A stretch of 64,000 nt of DNA from the NCBI GenBank assembly GCA_026874595.1, contig CM049312.1:69408929-69472928 (forward strand), written 5' to 3'. The notes beneath the pieces are model-generated. The model was not told the origin of the DNA and ran no database searches. It saw nothing but the letters and a program-made list of their open reading frames with translations. The stretch is from Sipunculus nudus. Its lineage: Eukaryota; Annelida; Sipuncula; Golfingiida; Sipunculidae. Made by a program: the position numbers and the translations under genes. Below, in pieces: positions 48,330 to 61,156 of this stretch; the first letter of the stretch is position 1; the number at the start of each line of letters is the position of its first letter.

Positions 48330-50403
48330 ATATGTTCTATGGTACATTATAATAATATTACATATTATCTTAACACGATAAAAACTGGTTTAACGTAAAC
48401 CTTGAATTATAAGATGTTATATTATTAAGTAAGCGTCATCCGAATGTGACTATCCTTCTATTTTCCGATCCTTTCTTTCCGTGTTCTCATCTGTCAAAAA
48501 TGCCGCAAACGTATTCCAAGCTTATCAGGAATGTACACGTGGAAGATTTCGGCATTGTTTTCATACTGTCCTACTTGTAATTTCTAGCGTTTTAGATTCT
48601 GTCAGATTAACACCCAGGTCGGCTTCTTACATTAATACCATAACACCATTACAGCACAGCGTGTGCCTTTACCATATATTGGCGTATTTTGCTCTTACCT
48701 TTGCTTCTTCGTACATTGGACCAAGTACGGGATCTCGCGCTGATATAAATCTCCTAAGACACTTTGTGCTTTTTATTGGCATCCAGCGAAGAAAAGGAAA
48801 TATATCTAGCTCTGCGCCGTATCCAGGAGTCCCTATCAAAATCATTTCGCTGACCATTTTGTTTAGGTTTCTCGCTTCAATAGAATTCTTTTCGATACTC
48901 CGCCCGATAAGCTGGGGAATAGAAAAATAGGATTTTTCATAAATCTGATTTAGAATTTCATAAAACAGATATGCATCAAGCGAATATTCTTGTTTAAGAT
49001 ACTTATTTAAATAGGATTCTATAATTTATTCATGGTACAGAAGATGATTACATTAACAGCTAATTTGGATTCAAAGATATAAAGACCAAGATAGTATTGA
49101 TTGATTTTGTTATTCAAGAGTACAGATCTAACCGCCATAAACAGATTGGTATTGATGGGAAGTAGTTAGTTAGAGCAACACAACTTTTTCTATTTTGTTT
49201 TACCTTCAGTTCCTCGATGCATATGCCATCAAATAAAGGGGCTTCTCGACTGATCTTATTTTCTGGATTGTATTTGTTCAAACCCCTTTATGTTTTCTTA
49301 TAAACTGCCATGTTGGGAAACCTCGTATTCCCATTTCATTCCTCCAAAAACATGGTCGTGTACTTTCGGCCATTATAAATGACAGTGCATTTTTTTTATA
49401 TATATTTGATTAAAGAGACAACATGTTTGTGTTGTATCCATAGTTATGAGTCTATTTTGTCTTAATCTTATGTTGAAGGCATCCTCTTAAGCTGAAGGCA
49501 ATATTGATTTTTATCATTCGTTCATGGCATCCCGTATAAATGCCTTTTTATTCATACAATTCCTTACATACAATATTTGTTCACTATCTGGTTTTGATAG
49601 AAGTCTTTTTTTAAAGTGTTCCTAGGTTGAAAAAGTGTCTTTCAGTACGGTGTATAGTAAATGAATTTTTATTAGCCACAATTCTAGGATGGTGTGAAAG
49701 GTCTAAAGAGCTTCTAGTTCTTACTTTTAAATAAAATTATATTTTTGATTCCCTTCATAAAACAGCTTCTACTGAAAAGAAAAATGGTTATTTCTTCATG
49801 ATAAGATACATCTCAGACGAAAATATTGGTTTGTACTCTTAATGGTATACGTACCAGACAGGCAATAATGTTTGTTAATGCCGCTCTCAAATCAGGTTGT
49901 GGATTCAAAGCTTTTCCTTTAGAGTGTTCATAATCGTCCATCAACGCCTCCAACTCATTTTGAATCAGTTCTTGTATCTGCGAGCCTTCTTCCCCGTATG
50001 TCTTAATGCTTGCATGCACAGTTTTCCTAAACAGTGAGAGTCCCTTTGTGTAGGGACTGAACGCGACATTGTTTCCGTCATATGTAGCGGCGTTAAGGAG
50101 ATACGTACTATTTATGCGATCAGGGAAATCATGACCTTTCTCTAAACAAGCCTCCCTTATCAGTTTTGAGGAAGTCAAAACCACAATTTCATGTCCCATC
50201 AAATTGATTTTATAAATGTCTCCGTATTTCTTTGCACACTCTGAGAGACCGTGATGTATAGCGGGTGGTCTCACCTGGTGGATGTTACCAAGAAACGGTA
50301 AACCGGGAACCCTTGGAGGTTTCCTAAGATTCTTCGTCGTGGCCCATTTATAGATGCGAGAAACAGCGATCACAGTTATTACTGCCACCAGAATTGCCAA
50401 CAT

Positions 50404-51000
50404 GCTGTCAATCTGTTCCATAAATGAAAACTAATATTGAAGCATATGTCACTTAATTTAATGTAATTGTGTGGTGATACAAATTTGACATAGGTTGCAT
50501 GTGATTGAGACCCTCGGTGTTAAAATAATGCAGTTTCAGTTAACTGAATGGCTAGGCAGTAATGACAGTTACCACATTTCTGTTCTACCACATTATTCTG
50601 TTTTATTTAAAATCATTCAAATGCTCGTGTACTGGAATCGTTTCACTCAAGGATAACCACTCGTTTGTCTAACTAATGTATTAGACACGGACTACAGGAA
50701 ACATGATGTAGGAATATATGACTTATGAATATCCATGAAAGAAACTTAGTTTAACACAAAAACAACTGTTGTGATCTTTTGTGGAGTGAATACTTTTTAT
50801 CACAAAATCCCAAATAAAATTAAACAACTCACCAGCAGGACACGATCGCCTTTCAGTGTATTTTTAGGAGGCCTGAACAATATGTCACGCCCTAGATCTC
50901 ATTTATGGAGCTGCTCTATCTGAAGACCTATAAACCTACAATTCGATCCCGTCACAGTGCATGCATTTTTATGGTTAATGTGGCGCTCGTAACGGACTAG

Positions 51001-51042
<42 letters not shown>

Positions 51043-54000
51043 ACATCGTACGTTACTGACTGCTTGACAAGTATCAAACACGGTAGCATATGCTATTTTC
51101 GGGAACTAAAGATTCGCGAATTGACACGGACCTGACTTTCGCGGGCTTGTTTTATTCGCGAATCGCATGGCGTTTTTATATTAAAATTGAAATTATACGT
51201 TAATAAATTTATTAAAAAATTAATAAAAAATCACATCAACGAGACCCTGCACTGGTTTTGCCAGTGATACACAAAGGGGCGCTGCGTAGCAAGATTGTGC
51301 AATTTGTGCTTCCATGATAAACAACGTGGAGAGTGATAAAGTAAAATTCCGGGTTATCAAAACCGTCATGAGTCAATAGACACATTTTGGTGTCTCTAAA
51401 AGAGTCTCTCTGGTTAAAATAATTGCTGACTTTTTAGTAATTAGGGGACAATACTTTTTTTGTCTTCAAGTTAAGGTTTACATTTAAAATTAAAAAGAAA
51501 ATATAAATATTGTTGTGATTGAGTTTTCTTTATTCTAAGAACGAGAACATATTCTAAGAAATACGTGTTCTTCACTTCAGTCTGTCCAATTTTCAACGAA
51601 ATGCCCTTAAATTTCAGCGTTTAAAACAAGGATGTTTTAGTGTGACTCTTTGTATCTTAATTTCACTAGCTATTAATGAAATTATGTTGGCGTATGGAAA
51701 CATGTAACGGACTCCAGGGTGCAATGAAGAATGTTAACTTGGTCAGGCGGCACGTAAATGCATACCTTCGCTCACTTTGTTTCAGTTATCTTTGCGGCCA
51801 AATAGCAATGGTCGTATTTACATCTTCACAACCACTGAACGACCTGATCATTGGCTACTCCTGGTAAGATAAGATTTGCTGCAGACTAATATTGAAATAA
51901 AGCTATCAGGGACAAAAAAAATGTGACTGGAAGTGTAACCCTGGACTGGGTGGACTTTGGTTGATATTCTGGGGAACTTAGTGTGTGGACCGAAACTGGT
52001 AGTTTAATAAAGTCACCAATAAAATGTGAATTTATGGACAGGGTTAAGAGGGCGGAAAGGTATCATGTATTATGGTCGAACACCAGGATTGATAAAGCTG
52101 TACAATATTTTGAGCTTACAGATAGGAGTGATGCAGGTGGAAAACGATTTTATGATACCCGGAATTTTCATGCAAGAGCCAGTTTCTCATCAAGAAAGCC
52201 TGACATCGCTTCTGATAACGCTGATAGAAGTAGTGGGCGAGACTACGGGTCAATTTGTCACTGATGGAATTTTCGGAGTGAAAGTTCTTTAAAACAGAGA
52301 TATAGCAGGCGTAAAAAGGTCCACTCTTGTATAAAAGGGAAAACATTTGGTCAGATATTTTCAGACGGGTCAGCCCAGGGAAGAAATTGGCCGTAATATT
52401 TGGATTAACGATCAAGAATGATTTGATATTCGGGTTGTGCAAAGTTAAAATAAAAAAAATAACAAAGAAGCAAATGACATCATAAAAAGGATCCGAAACA
52501 GTTAAATTTCGGTTAAAGAAAAAATTGTGACTGACGGTTATTCAGTATCGTCCTGTTTATCCTCATGACAAACATGTTATGTTCGGTGTTCTGTAAGTAC
52601 AGTAAACAGCAGATGCTTCACCGATTGGCCTGATTTACATGATGGGATTAACAATAAAGGTGTGTGTACAACTTGAAACCGTCGTGTCTCTCGTCACAGG
52701 AGCTCAAACATTGCGCCATTGTTACACGATTACAGTGACAACTCTTTAGTGGAATTTGTCAGAGTACAGCCCGTTTTAGCTGTTTTCTTGCCTTCTCCTG
52801 TATTCCCTATTGCTTACAGCCATTTCTCTGAAGGTCCAACCAGCTCATGTATTCTGTTTTGTCTATATATATAGCCGTTTTCATGCAATATGCATGAGCG
52901 AGGTCACTGTTCTGAATTCCTTGTGTATCACCGTTGTTGGCTCAACATTGTTAGGGTCTGTCCTTTTTTATTACTTTAACCATGTCAAATTCATGAAAAT
53001 ATGATAACTGAAATAATATTCTGTAATTATATCGGAAGGCTTTCTGATTACATTGGTTTCTAGACATTGTTTTGAGAGTTTTTTTTTCAATAAACTGCCT
53101 TGTCCCAAGTTAAATGTTAGCGCTGTCTTTTATATAGGTCAACTCGCTGATTTGGCAGTGAAAACGTCAACCTGTATGCGAGAATACGCCATTTGAGAAA
53201 AACAACACCTTCTGTCCCGGTTCCCGTCCACGCATTCAACTGGAGTATGCTCGCTGAAAGAGTCTGAATAAAGAGCAGTCACGCTTGATGCGAACATTCA
53301 TTTCATATATGTTTTAAGGCCAGGGTGAATGAAAAGAAAATAATAAAAAAAAATGATGAATAACCAAGACATATTGTGTGTGCCGCCCGTATACTTTGAT
53401 TATTAGTGTTAATTCACCATAAATATGTATACAGAACACTGTCTACCCGCCCTGCCCATGATAGCCCAAGATGTAGCATTCATAAAATAAATGTGTTTTA
53501 CCAGCGTCATTACGATTCGAGTGTATCACTTTTTTACACAGATGTGGCTTTTTATATATAAGCTCTGTTACTGTCCTTCACATTAAAATGCATATGATCT
53601 TTTTTTGCATGCTAACAGAGACCGCTCCATGCCGGGCAATTTATAGACACCCAGAAAAATGGTGCTTGTCAGGTCACAGATTTTCCATTACTGACATATA
53701 AGACATTCCTCACGATATCTTGTGTGCTCTAATATATATGTCAAATATTCAGAATTCCTTCGATATAGAGCACATACCTAAGCAGACCACCATAGTCTTC
53801 TCATTCAGGGGGTCAATTCCTATTCTCAATATAGGGGGACGGAGACTCCGACCCGCCCCGATACACACTCTCACATTCGCATAGGCTTGTAATGGGTTAT
53901 ACTATATTTACCCCACTCCATCCCTAATTCCACAATATAACGTAATAATAACAATAACGAAGTCGCGTAGATCGTGCATAGCGCAGACCAGGGATACTTT

Positions 54001-55295
54001 CACCCATCCCGAACTATACACCCTTGTGCTTTTTATTTGTGTTTTCTCTTTTCATTATGGATTAGCATACATAAATTATTTTTATAATAACGAAAAAAAA
54101 ATTAGTTTGCGGAAAGTTGGGGGTTTGGATTGTGCTAGACGCAAAACCATGTTTCGCCACCCGTAGATCGTCGAATCACTAAATCAATATACAATTTCTG
54201 ACTTTATATCTTTATACTTATTCGCATAATATGGTATTATGTATCCCTGTATGATGAGGGTGAGGTAATGTAATATGCAGCCTATAGTCAAGTATTTTCG
54301 CCAAGCGCAGACCGCAGTTACCCCCTCTTTTCCATGCACAGACCGATGGATGACGACCGATATACGATCACTATTCCAGGCGTGTTAAATTAGGATGTAT
54401 ACCACTTAACATATGTAAAACTAGAAACAATCGCCACAACATTGGTGAATAAATATATTATTAAACCTACGCATGAGGTCCACAGCATACTCCGTTTGCT
54501 CCGTTTGTTGTACGTTAATTTTTTTGGCGGATGATTTCTTGAAATATCAGGCAACAAACACTTCAGAAAAATGTTCTCTTAATTCAAAATTTATATTGAG
54601 TAGCCGACAAATATTCGCCTTCAAGTTGAATCTCGAATAGTTATGAGTAGACCTTCCTGATTTTAATGAAAAATTTATTTATGACCGTCCACCGCAATTT
54701 TCGTCTTGATACCGTAGGTTTGGCAATGTAAAGTATGTACGTTATTTCCGTGTTTTCCCAATCCACAGACCGCGGTTGCAACCAGTTTGCCTTTTTATGT
54801 CAGGGCTTTTAAGTTTTGCTCTCCTGCTGCTGTGCTGTGTGGATCAGATACATCCAAGTATAATGACCACTGCTCAAGAGGAGTATTTGGCTTAAACGTT
54901 TATTTTGAAGAAAATATTTAAGGTTTCCCCGTAAGCATTAACAGTTAACAAAAAAAATTGACTCCCAGATATCTGTTTCATTGATTTTCGAGTAAAACAT
55001 TATTTCCCAAGGCATAAAGAAGACACTAAAATAGGGTGACATAAAAGACAAATATTATAACAAACTGATCGGCTGCTGAATAAATATATCAAGCTACTCA
55101 AATGTGAAAAAGCTGAAAAGGAGTCGTCACTTATATACATAGACACATTCTACAAATATGATGACAAAACAGTCAGGAAAGGGGGAGAATACAAACGTGC
55201 GATTAAATAGTCAAATCTCTAATCCCAAGTCAGCTTTTCGATGGATAAGTATAGCTCTGAGAAATCATACAAAAAAGAGAAATAAAAATACAATT
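50404..55295. repeat. Tandem-unit intergenic sequence, second copy
   Basis: Upstream flank of copy C and downstream flank of copy D, aligning with about 40880-45686. Sub-blocks: 50590-50990 (upstream flank), a (TA)n microsatellite at 51008-51039, TTCGCGAATTGACACGGACC at 51114, 51650-52350, 52600-53080, 53095-53960 and 54130-54900. Open frames are not conserved between unit copies, so no gene is called. Confidence 0.75.
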
Positions 55296-58200
55296 TTAGT
55301 TTCTCTTCATGATCTTACAGTGAAATGACCTGGGAACAACGGCAGCGGTGGTTTGAAAGTCACGTGGATCACATGAAGGTATAGCCTCTCCCTCGATGGG
55401 TAAAAACGAAAATCTCTGCCACAAAGTAGCGATGAAGAGGAAAACTCTGTTTCTGGCAAATGTCTCTCCAACGCAGGATCTTAAGCCAAGCCCGAATGGT
55501 ATCAATCTGTAAATAATCATTTTGATAGGAAAAAAAACTTATTTACTGCACTCTATCTAGTCTCAAAAGACAAATACATAGAATGAGCATTGGTTTATTT
55601 CTATAACAGAGTATATATTCTGGGCTAATGTATTATACATTTTCCTTGGAATCTAAACCTACTGTTGCCTGCCTGTTCACAATAAGAGAAGTCTCCTGAT
55701 CACAGCTTTCACCATAGTAATTCTTTATCCAAGACCTAATTGTTCCCATTAATGTCATGATCGCCCGATCTTATTCTTAATTTCACCATGACATAACGAC
55801 CCCCTTTTCAACCAGCATTATATCCCTCTTTCTCTCCTTTTTTATCTTTTACATTTCATATTTTATGTTTCGACGATCTGCAAACAAGTATTTATAAACC
55901 TCTTTTGTTTGTCAGGTCATCCTGAATATCCTTGTAGGCTACTCAGTTTATTGGAGTTATAAGATAACAGCTTACCTAACACGTGTCGGGTGATCGTGTG
56001 GAAGTAACTTTCCTTTTTCATCCAGAAAACGTTCCGGGTGAAATTCCCAGGGTTCTTTCCAGTCTGAGTTGTGGTTGGCCTCCCAGATGTTCATCAACAC
56101 CTATGGATATAAGCACGTACTATTACACTGTTTAAAGTGTCACTTGAAGTGTTTTCACGAGAATATACCAAGAATGCACACTGAAAGGCATGGCAATCTA
56201 TGGAAATACAAGAGAAAATAATAATGACAGATCCTAAGTGTCCTTTTATATTATGTTATGTTGCCCGAAAAAAAGAAACGTACCTAGTAATTTTTTATGC
56301 CGTATCCAGGGAGACCAAAGATTTATTTGGCCTGTCATATAATTTAACTAGTTATACATTCGCCAACGGGCCATCTTTCTACAAATACCAAAAATATAAA
56401 CAAAAAGACAAATATTTAAAATTTGCGAACCGTCTTAGACAGGATAACAATTTAAAATTATGGTTACCCTTAACTAGTTCTCACCCGGGTGCCGTTTTCA
56501 ATGTCGTACCCTCCAACCACAGTATCCCGAGTAACACCTCTTGGTACAAGGGCGCCTACACTGACATATCTTAATACTTCTAAAAAAGTGGCATTCAAGT
56601 AGTGCATCTCCTGTCTGTGATGAAGTCCTGGTCGATTATGTTGACCAATCACACGATCAATTTCATTCTGTAGCTTTTCCTGAACGTCAGGCCGGTGCAA
56701 ACATATGAGCATCAATGACGACACGGTAGAAAAGGTAGTGAGCACACCTGGAACAAAGTTGGTGTTTCATTGCTGGATATGTTTTCAGTCTGGTAATGAA
56801 AAATGCTCAATTACTGCGTTTTATAATGTTTTCGAAGAAATTAAAATAAAATTATTGTCAATAAAAAACAGCCGGTCGTCTCCGCTGAGTAACGACAAGG
56901 TATGAGTTTTCATTATCATGTCAATAATGACTCTTTCAGTAGATAAAAAAATGTCAGCAGTAAAGTAAACAGCATAAAAAATTGGACGATTGAATAATTT
57001 ACGGAATTTTTTTAATGAAAAGGGATCATGTCAAAACCACAAAACTTAGTACACACTTATTGAAATTAAATTACCATATAGGCCTACATATAAGCCAGAC
57101 GAGTCCCGTCACAATAAATATTAGCCCTCGACACACAAGGTGTGTCCGATTAGTAACGGGTCTGGTCTCAGAAACAATTAATTTCAATTCAAAGAAAACA
57201 CTTTGTGGGTTCCCTGAACATTCGGGTGTTCCTTGTCCCGAGGAGAATAGTACGTAAGTACTTCTGGAACCACCACCGCGTTTAAATGTTCTTTCTCCTT
57301 GTGACTTATTTCGTTTCCTGAAGTTTGCAGGGATTATTTAAGGGACCTGTTTTGAAGACGTGGAAACCATAGGGAGGACCGAAGCGCCAGAGCTGATGGG
57401 CATCCTAAAAGAATCCTTGTAGCAGAGAGTAAGGGGAAAATGCTTTAGACTTGGTTTATATTTAAGGAGAAACCATGTACTTTGTTGCTTCGTATAAAAT
57501 TAATTTCATGCGACACCAGTCAAACATTTTTTTTTATATTCAACGGTTGGGATTTGAGGTTAACAAAACGCGCGGACGGACTACGGACAAATAGTGATCG
57601 CTTTAACCGAGGTGACCTTCAGTCAGTTTTTTATAAAGCAGTTAGAAAATTCTACTGAGCACCAATAATTTCCTTGCTAAAAGATAACATATCTTGCCCT
57701 ATATTTAAATTTGAAATAAATGTATATGATATGCTCACCTGCGATAAACAAAGATGTCATGGACCCAAGGATGTTTTGTTCATTTAAAATCGAAGTTCCG
57801 TCAGAGTCTAGGTGACACTGTTGAGCTTGAATTAACATATCCACAAAACCCCGCATACATTTAGGGTCAAAGGAAGCCTACAACAAAGAAAGGTCAAATC
57901 AGTTTAAGGAATTCCGGAAGCATTATGTTCTATGGTAAATTATCATAATATTACATATTATCTTAACACGATAAAAACTGGTTAAACGTAAACTTTGAAT
58001 GACAGATGTTATATTATTAAGTAAGCGTCATCCGAGTGTGACTTTCCTTCTTATTTCCGATCTTTTTTTCCGTGTTCTCATCGGCCAAAATGCCGCAAAC
58101 GTATTCCAAACTTATCAGGAATGTACACGTGGAAGATTTCGGCATTGTTTTCATACTGTCTTACTTGCAATTTCTAGCGTTTTATATAGTGTGCGGACCT

Positions 58201-60255
58201 TTACCTTTGCTTACGCTAGACAAATAAAAAAATGCCCTTTCATGCTCTCTCCTTTTTCACATATAAATATAAAGAGGATGAAACGTGGTAATCACTATAT
58301 TTAAGGAGAAAGGATCTGGTTTTTAAACATTTGATATGTTAATACAATTAACCATAAGTTCAAAAAGCCAATTTAAGGAAAGTCATTGTTCCTGGTAAAG
58401 ATTTTTTTAATGATTTTCTCTGCAGTCAGTCAAATGTATTAGATTGTATGATTCTGTCAGATAAACACCCAGGTTGTCTTCATACATTAATAGCATAACA
58501 CCATTACAGCACAGCGTGTGCCGTTACCATATATTTGCGTAATTTGCTCTTACCTTTGCTTCTTCGTACATTGGACCAAGTACGGCATCTCGCGCTGATA
58601 TGAATCTCCTAAGACACTTGGTGCTTTTCATTGGCATCCAGCGAAGAAAAGGAAAGATATCTAGCTCTGCGCCGTATCCAGGAGTCGCTATAAAAACCAT
58701 TTCGCTGACCATTTTATTTAGGCTTCTCGCTTCATTAGAATTCTTTTCGATACTCCGCCCGATAAGCTGGGGAATAGAAAAATAGGATTTGTCATGAATC
58801 TGATTTAGAATTTCATAAAACAGGTATGCATCAGGCGAATATTCTTGTTTAAGATACTTATTTGAATAGGATTCTATAATTTATTCATAGTACAGAAGAT
58901 TATTACATTAACAGCTAATTTGGATTCAAATATATAAAGGTCAAGATAGTATTGATTGATTTTGTTATTCAAGAGTACAGGTCTAACCACCATAAACAGA
59001 TTGGTATTGATGGGAAGTAGTTAGTTAGAGCAACACCACTTTTTCTATTTTGTTTTACCTTCAGTTCCTCGATGCATATGCCTACAAATAAAGGGGTTTC
59101 TCGACTGATCTTATTTTCTGGATTGTATTTGTTCAAACCCCTTTATGTTTTCTTATAAACTGCCATATTGGGAAACCTCGTATTCCCATTTCATTCCTCC
59201 AACAACATGGTCGTGTACTTTCGGCCATTATAAATGACAGTGCATTTTTATATATATTTGATTAAAGAATCAACATGTTTGTGTTGTATCCATAGTTATG
59301 AGTCTATTTTGTCTTAATCTAATGTTGAAGGCATCCTCTTAAGCTAAAGGCAATATTGATTTTTATCATTTGTTAATGGTATCCGGTATAAATGCCTTTT
59401 TATTCTTACAATTCCTTACATACAATATTTGTTCACTATCTGGTTTTGATAGAAGTCTTTCTTAAAGTGTTCCTGCGTTAAAAAAGTGTCTTTCAGTACG
59501 GTGTAGAGTAAATGAATTTTAATTAACCACAATTCTAGGATGGTGTGAAAGGTTTTAAGATTTTCTAGTTCTCTCTTTTAAATAAAATTATATTTTTGAT
59601 TCCCTTCATAAAACAGCTTCTACTTAAAAGAAAAATGGTTATTTCTTCATGATAAGATAAATCTCAGACGAAAATATTGGTTTGTGCTCCTTGATGGTAT
59701 ACGTACCAGACAGGCAATAATGTTTGTTAATGCCGCTCTCAAATCAGGTTGTGGATTCACAGCTTTTCCTTCAGTGCGTTCATAATCGTCCACCAACGCC
59801 TCGAGCTCATTTTGAATCAGTTCTTGTATCTGCGTGCCTTCTTCCCCGTATGTCTTAATGCTTGCATGCACAGTTTTCCTAAAAAGTGAGAGTCCCTTTG
59901 TGTAGGGACCGAACGCGACATTGTTTCCGTCATATGTAGCGGCGTTAAGGAGATACGTACTATTTATACGATCAGAGAAATCTTGACCTTTCTCTAAACA
60001 AGCCTCCCTTCTCAGTTTTGAGGAAGTCAAAACCACAATTTCATGTCCCATCAAATTGATTTTATAAATGTCTCCGTACTTCTTTGCACACTCTGATAGA
60101 CCGTGATGTATAGCGGGTGGTCTCACCTGGAGGATGTTACCAAGAAACGGTAAACCGGGAACCCTTGGAGGTTTCCTAAGATTCTTCGTCGTGGCCAATT
60201 TATAGATGCGAGAAACAGCGATCACAGTTATAACTGCCACCAGAATTCCCAACAT
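55296..60255 (-). CDS. Cytochrome P450, CYP2 clan (CYP17/CYP1-like), copy D
   Basis: Intact member of the array, predicted ER monooxygenase with unknown substrate. Coding exons: 59707-60255, 58554-58766, 57739-57877, 56485-56747, 55976-56100 and 55296-55506, giving 499 residues, all with GT/AG borders. The ATG lies nine bases after a TGGAACAG acceptor, as in the other copies. Features: anchor MLGILVAVITVIAV, hinge KPPRVPGLPFLGN, C-helix LSLFR in place of WxxxR, I-helix AGVLTT (acidic residue replaced by Leu), ExxR as EVLR, PERF, heme loop FGLGLRSCVG. Compared with copy C it has SKLRREACLEKGQDF (C: SKLIREACLEKGHDF) at about residues 80-94. It is the best reference for repairing the reading of copy C. 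Introns are short (0.4-1.0 kb). Confidence 0.93.
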
Positions 60256-60779
60256 GCTGTCAATCTGTTCCAAATGAAAACTCTTATTGAGGCATGTGTA
60301 ACTTGATATTATGTCACTGTGTGTCCTTTTTTTGGTGTAAAATATTGACAAAAATTGCACGTGTACGAGATCCTCTGTGTTTTAATGTAATGCAGTTTCA
60401 ATTATTTGTAATGACAAACAATGCAAATCACAAGCTGCTGGACAAAAATAACAGTTACCACATTCCTTATTCTGTTGAATTAAATATCATTCCAATGCTG
60501 CTGACTAGACATTTGATCACTTAAGGATTAACACTCGTTTGTCTAACAAATGTATTAGTTACGGACTACATGAAACATGATTATATGAATATATGACCTA
60601 TGAATATCAATGAAATAGACTTAGTTTAACACAAGCACAAATGAGTGTGATATTTTGTGGAAGGAATACTTTTTATTGAAAATCCCAAGTAAAATCCAGG
60701 ACAAGATCGCCTCTCAGTGTCTATTTCCGTGGTTAAAATAAATATGTATCAGTACAACAGCACCTAACAGACAAGAGAA
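60256..60779. promoter_or_regulatory. Upstream flank of P450 D
   Basis: Aligns with 50404-50870 upstream of copy C and 40980-41200. It should contain the 5' UTR exon and promoter of copy D, but no TATA or start site can be placed with confidence. Confidence 0.4.
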
Positions 60780-60861
<82 letters not shown>

Positions 60862-60966
60862 GATGTATGAATAGCCATGCTGGTTCATTGTTTTATAGAT
60901 GGAAAGGGTATACACAGAAAAGTGGTTCACTGGCAGTGAACCACTTTTTTGTGTATACCCTTTCCA

Positions 60967-61017
<51 letters not shown>

Positions 61018-61100
61018 GATATAATATATATAATATATATAAGGTATATATATATATGTATATATATTTATATATATATAATATTTATATATATTTATAA

Positions 61101-61152
<52 letters not shown>
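60780..61152. repeat. Long (TA)-rich tract interrupted by a hairpin
   Basis: (TA)n runs at 60780-60857 and 60970-61012, and an imperfect TA/ATA tract to 61152. The interruption at 60858-60969 includes the palindrome at 60894-60972. The other unit copies have only a short TA run (51008-51039) or none at this place. Confidence 0.9.
60894..60972. repeat. Near-perfect palindrome, 39-bp arms
   Basis: TATAGATGGAAAGGGTATAC opens the left arm, which pairs with the right arm around a single central base (60933) and has one mismatch (60917 versus 60949). It is embedded between (TA)n tracts. Confidence 0.92.

Positions 61153-61156
<4 letters not shown>

Larger units (their letters stand above)
45687..50403 (-). 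pseudogene. Cytochrome P450 copy C, broken duplicate of copy D
   Basis: Exons by homology with copy D: 49855-50403, 48699-48911, 48146-48284, 46854-47116, 46325-46449 and 45687-45897. All lengths match, and exon 1 differs from copy D at roughly a dozen of 183 residues. Three lesions: TAA at 46941-46943 replaces the residue before the Arg of ExxR (codon 359, EL-stop-R); the acceptor before the last exon reads TTTACAT where D has TTTACAG (45898-45899); and the heme loop is LGLGSRSCVG, losing the nearly invariant Phe. A truncated product would lack the PERF and heme-binding segments. The I-helix is AGVLTT, as in copy D. The unit offset from D is 9.6-9.85 kb. An RNA-level role cannot be judged here. 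Confidence 0.9.

Noticed and set aside
48481-48930. 149-residue plus-strand open frame
   Set aside because: It is the antisense shadow of P450 copy C exon 2; the minus strand carries the conserved P450 exon with splice sites.
56200-56574. 124-residue plus-strand open frame, with a relative at 46665-46946
   Set aside because: It lies antisense over intron 4 and the end of exon 4 of the P450 copies. Its apparent conservation follows from the recent duplication and the exon on the other strand.
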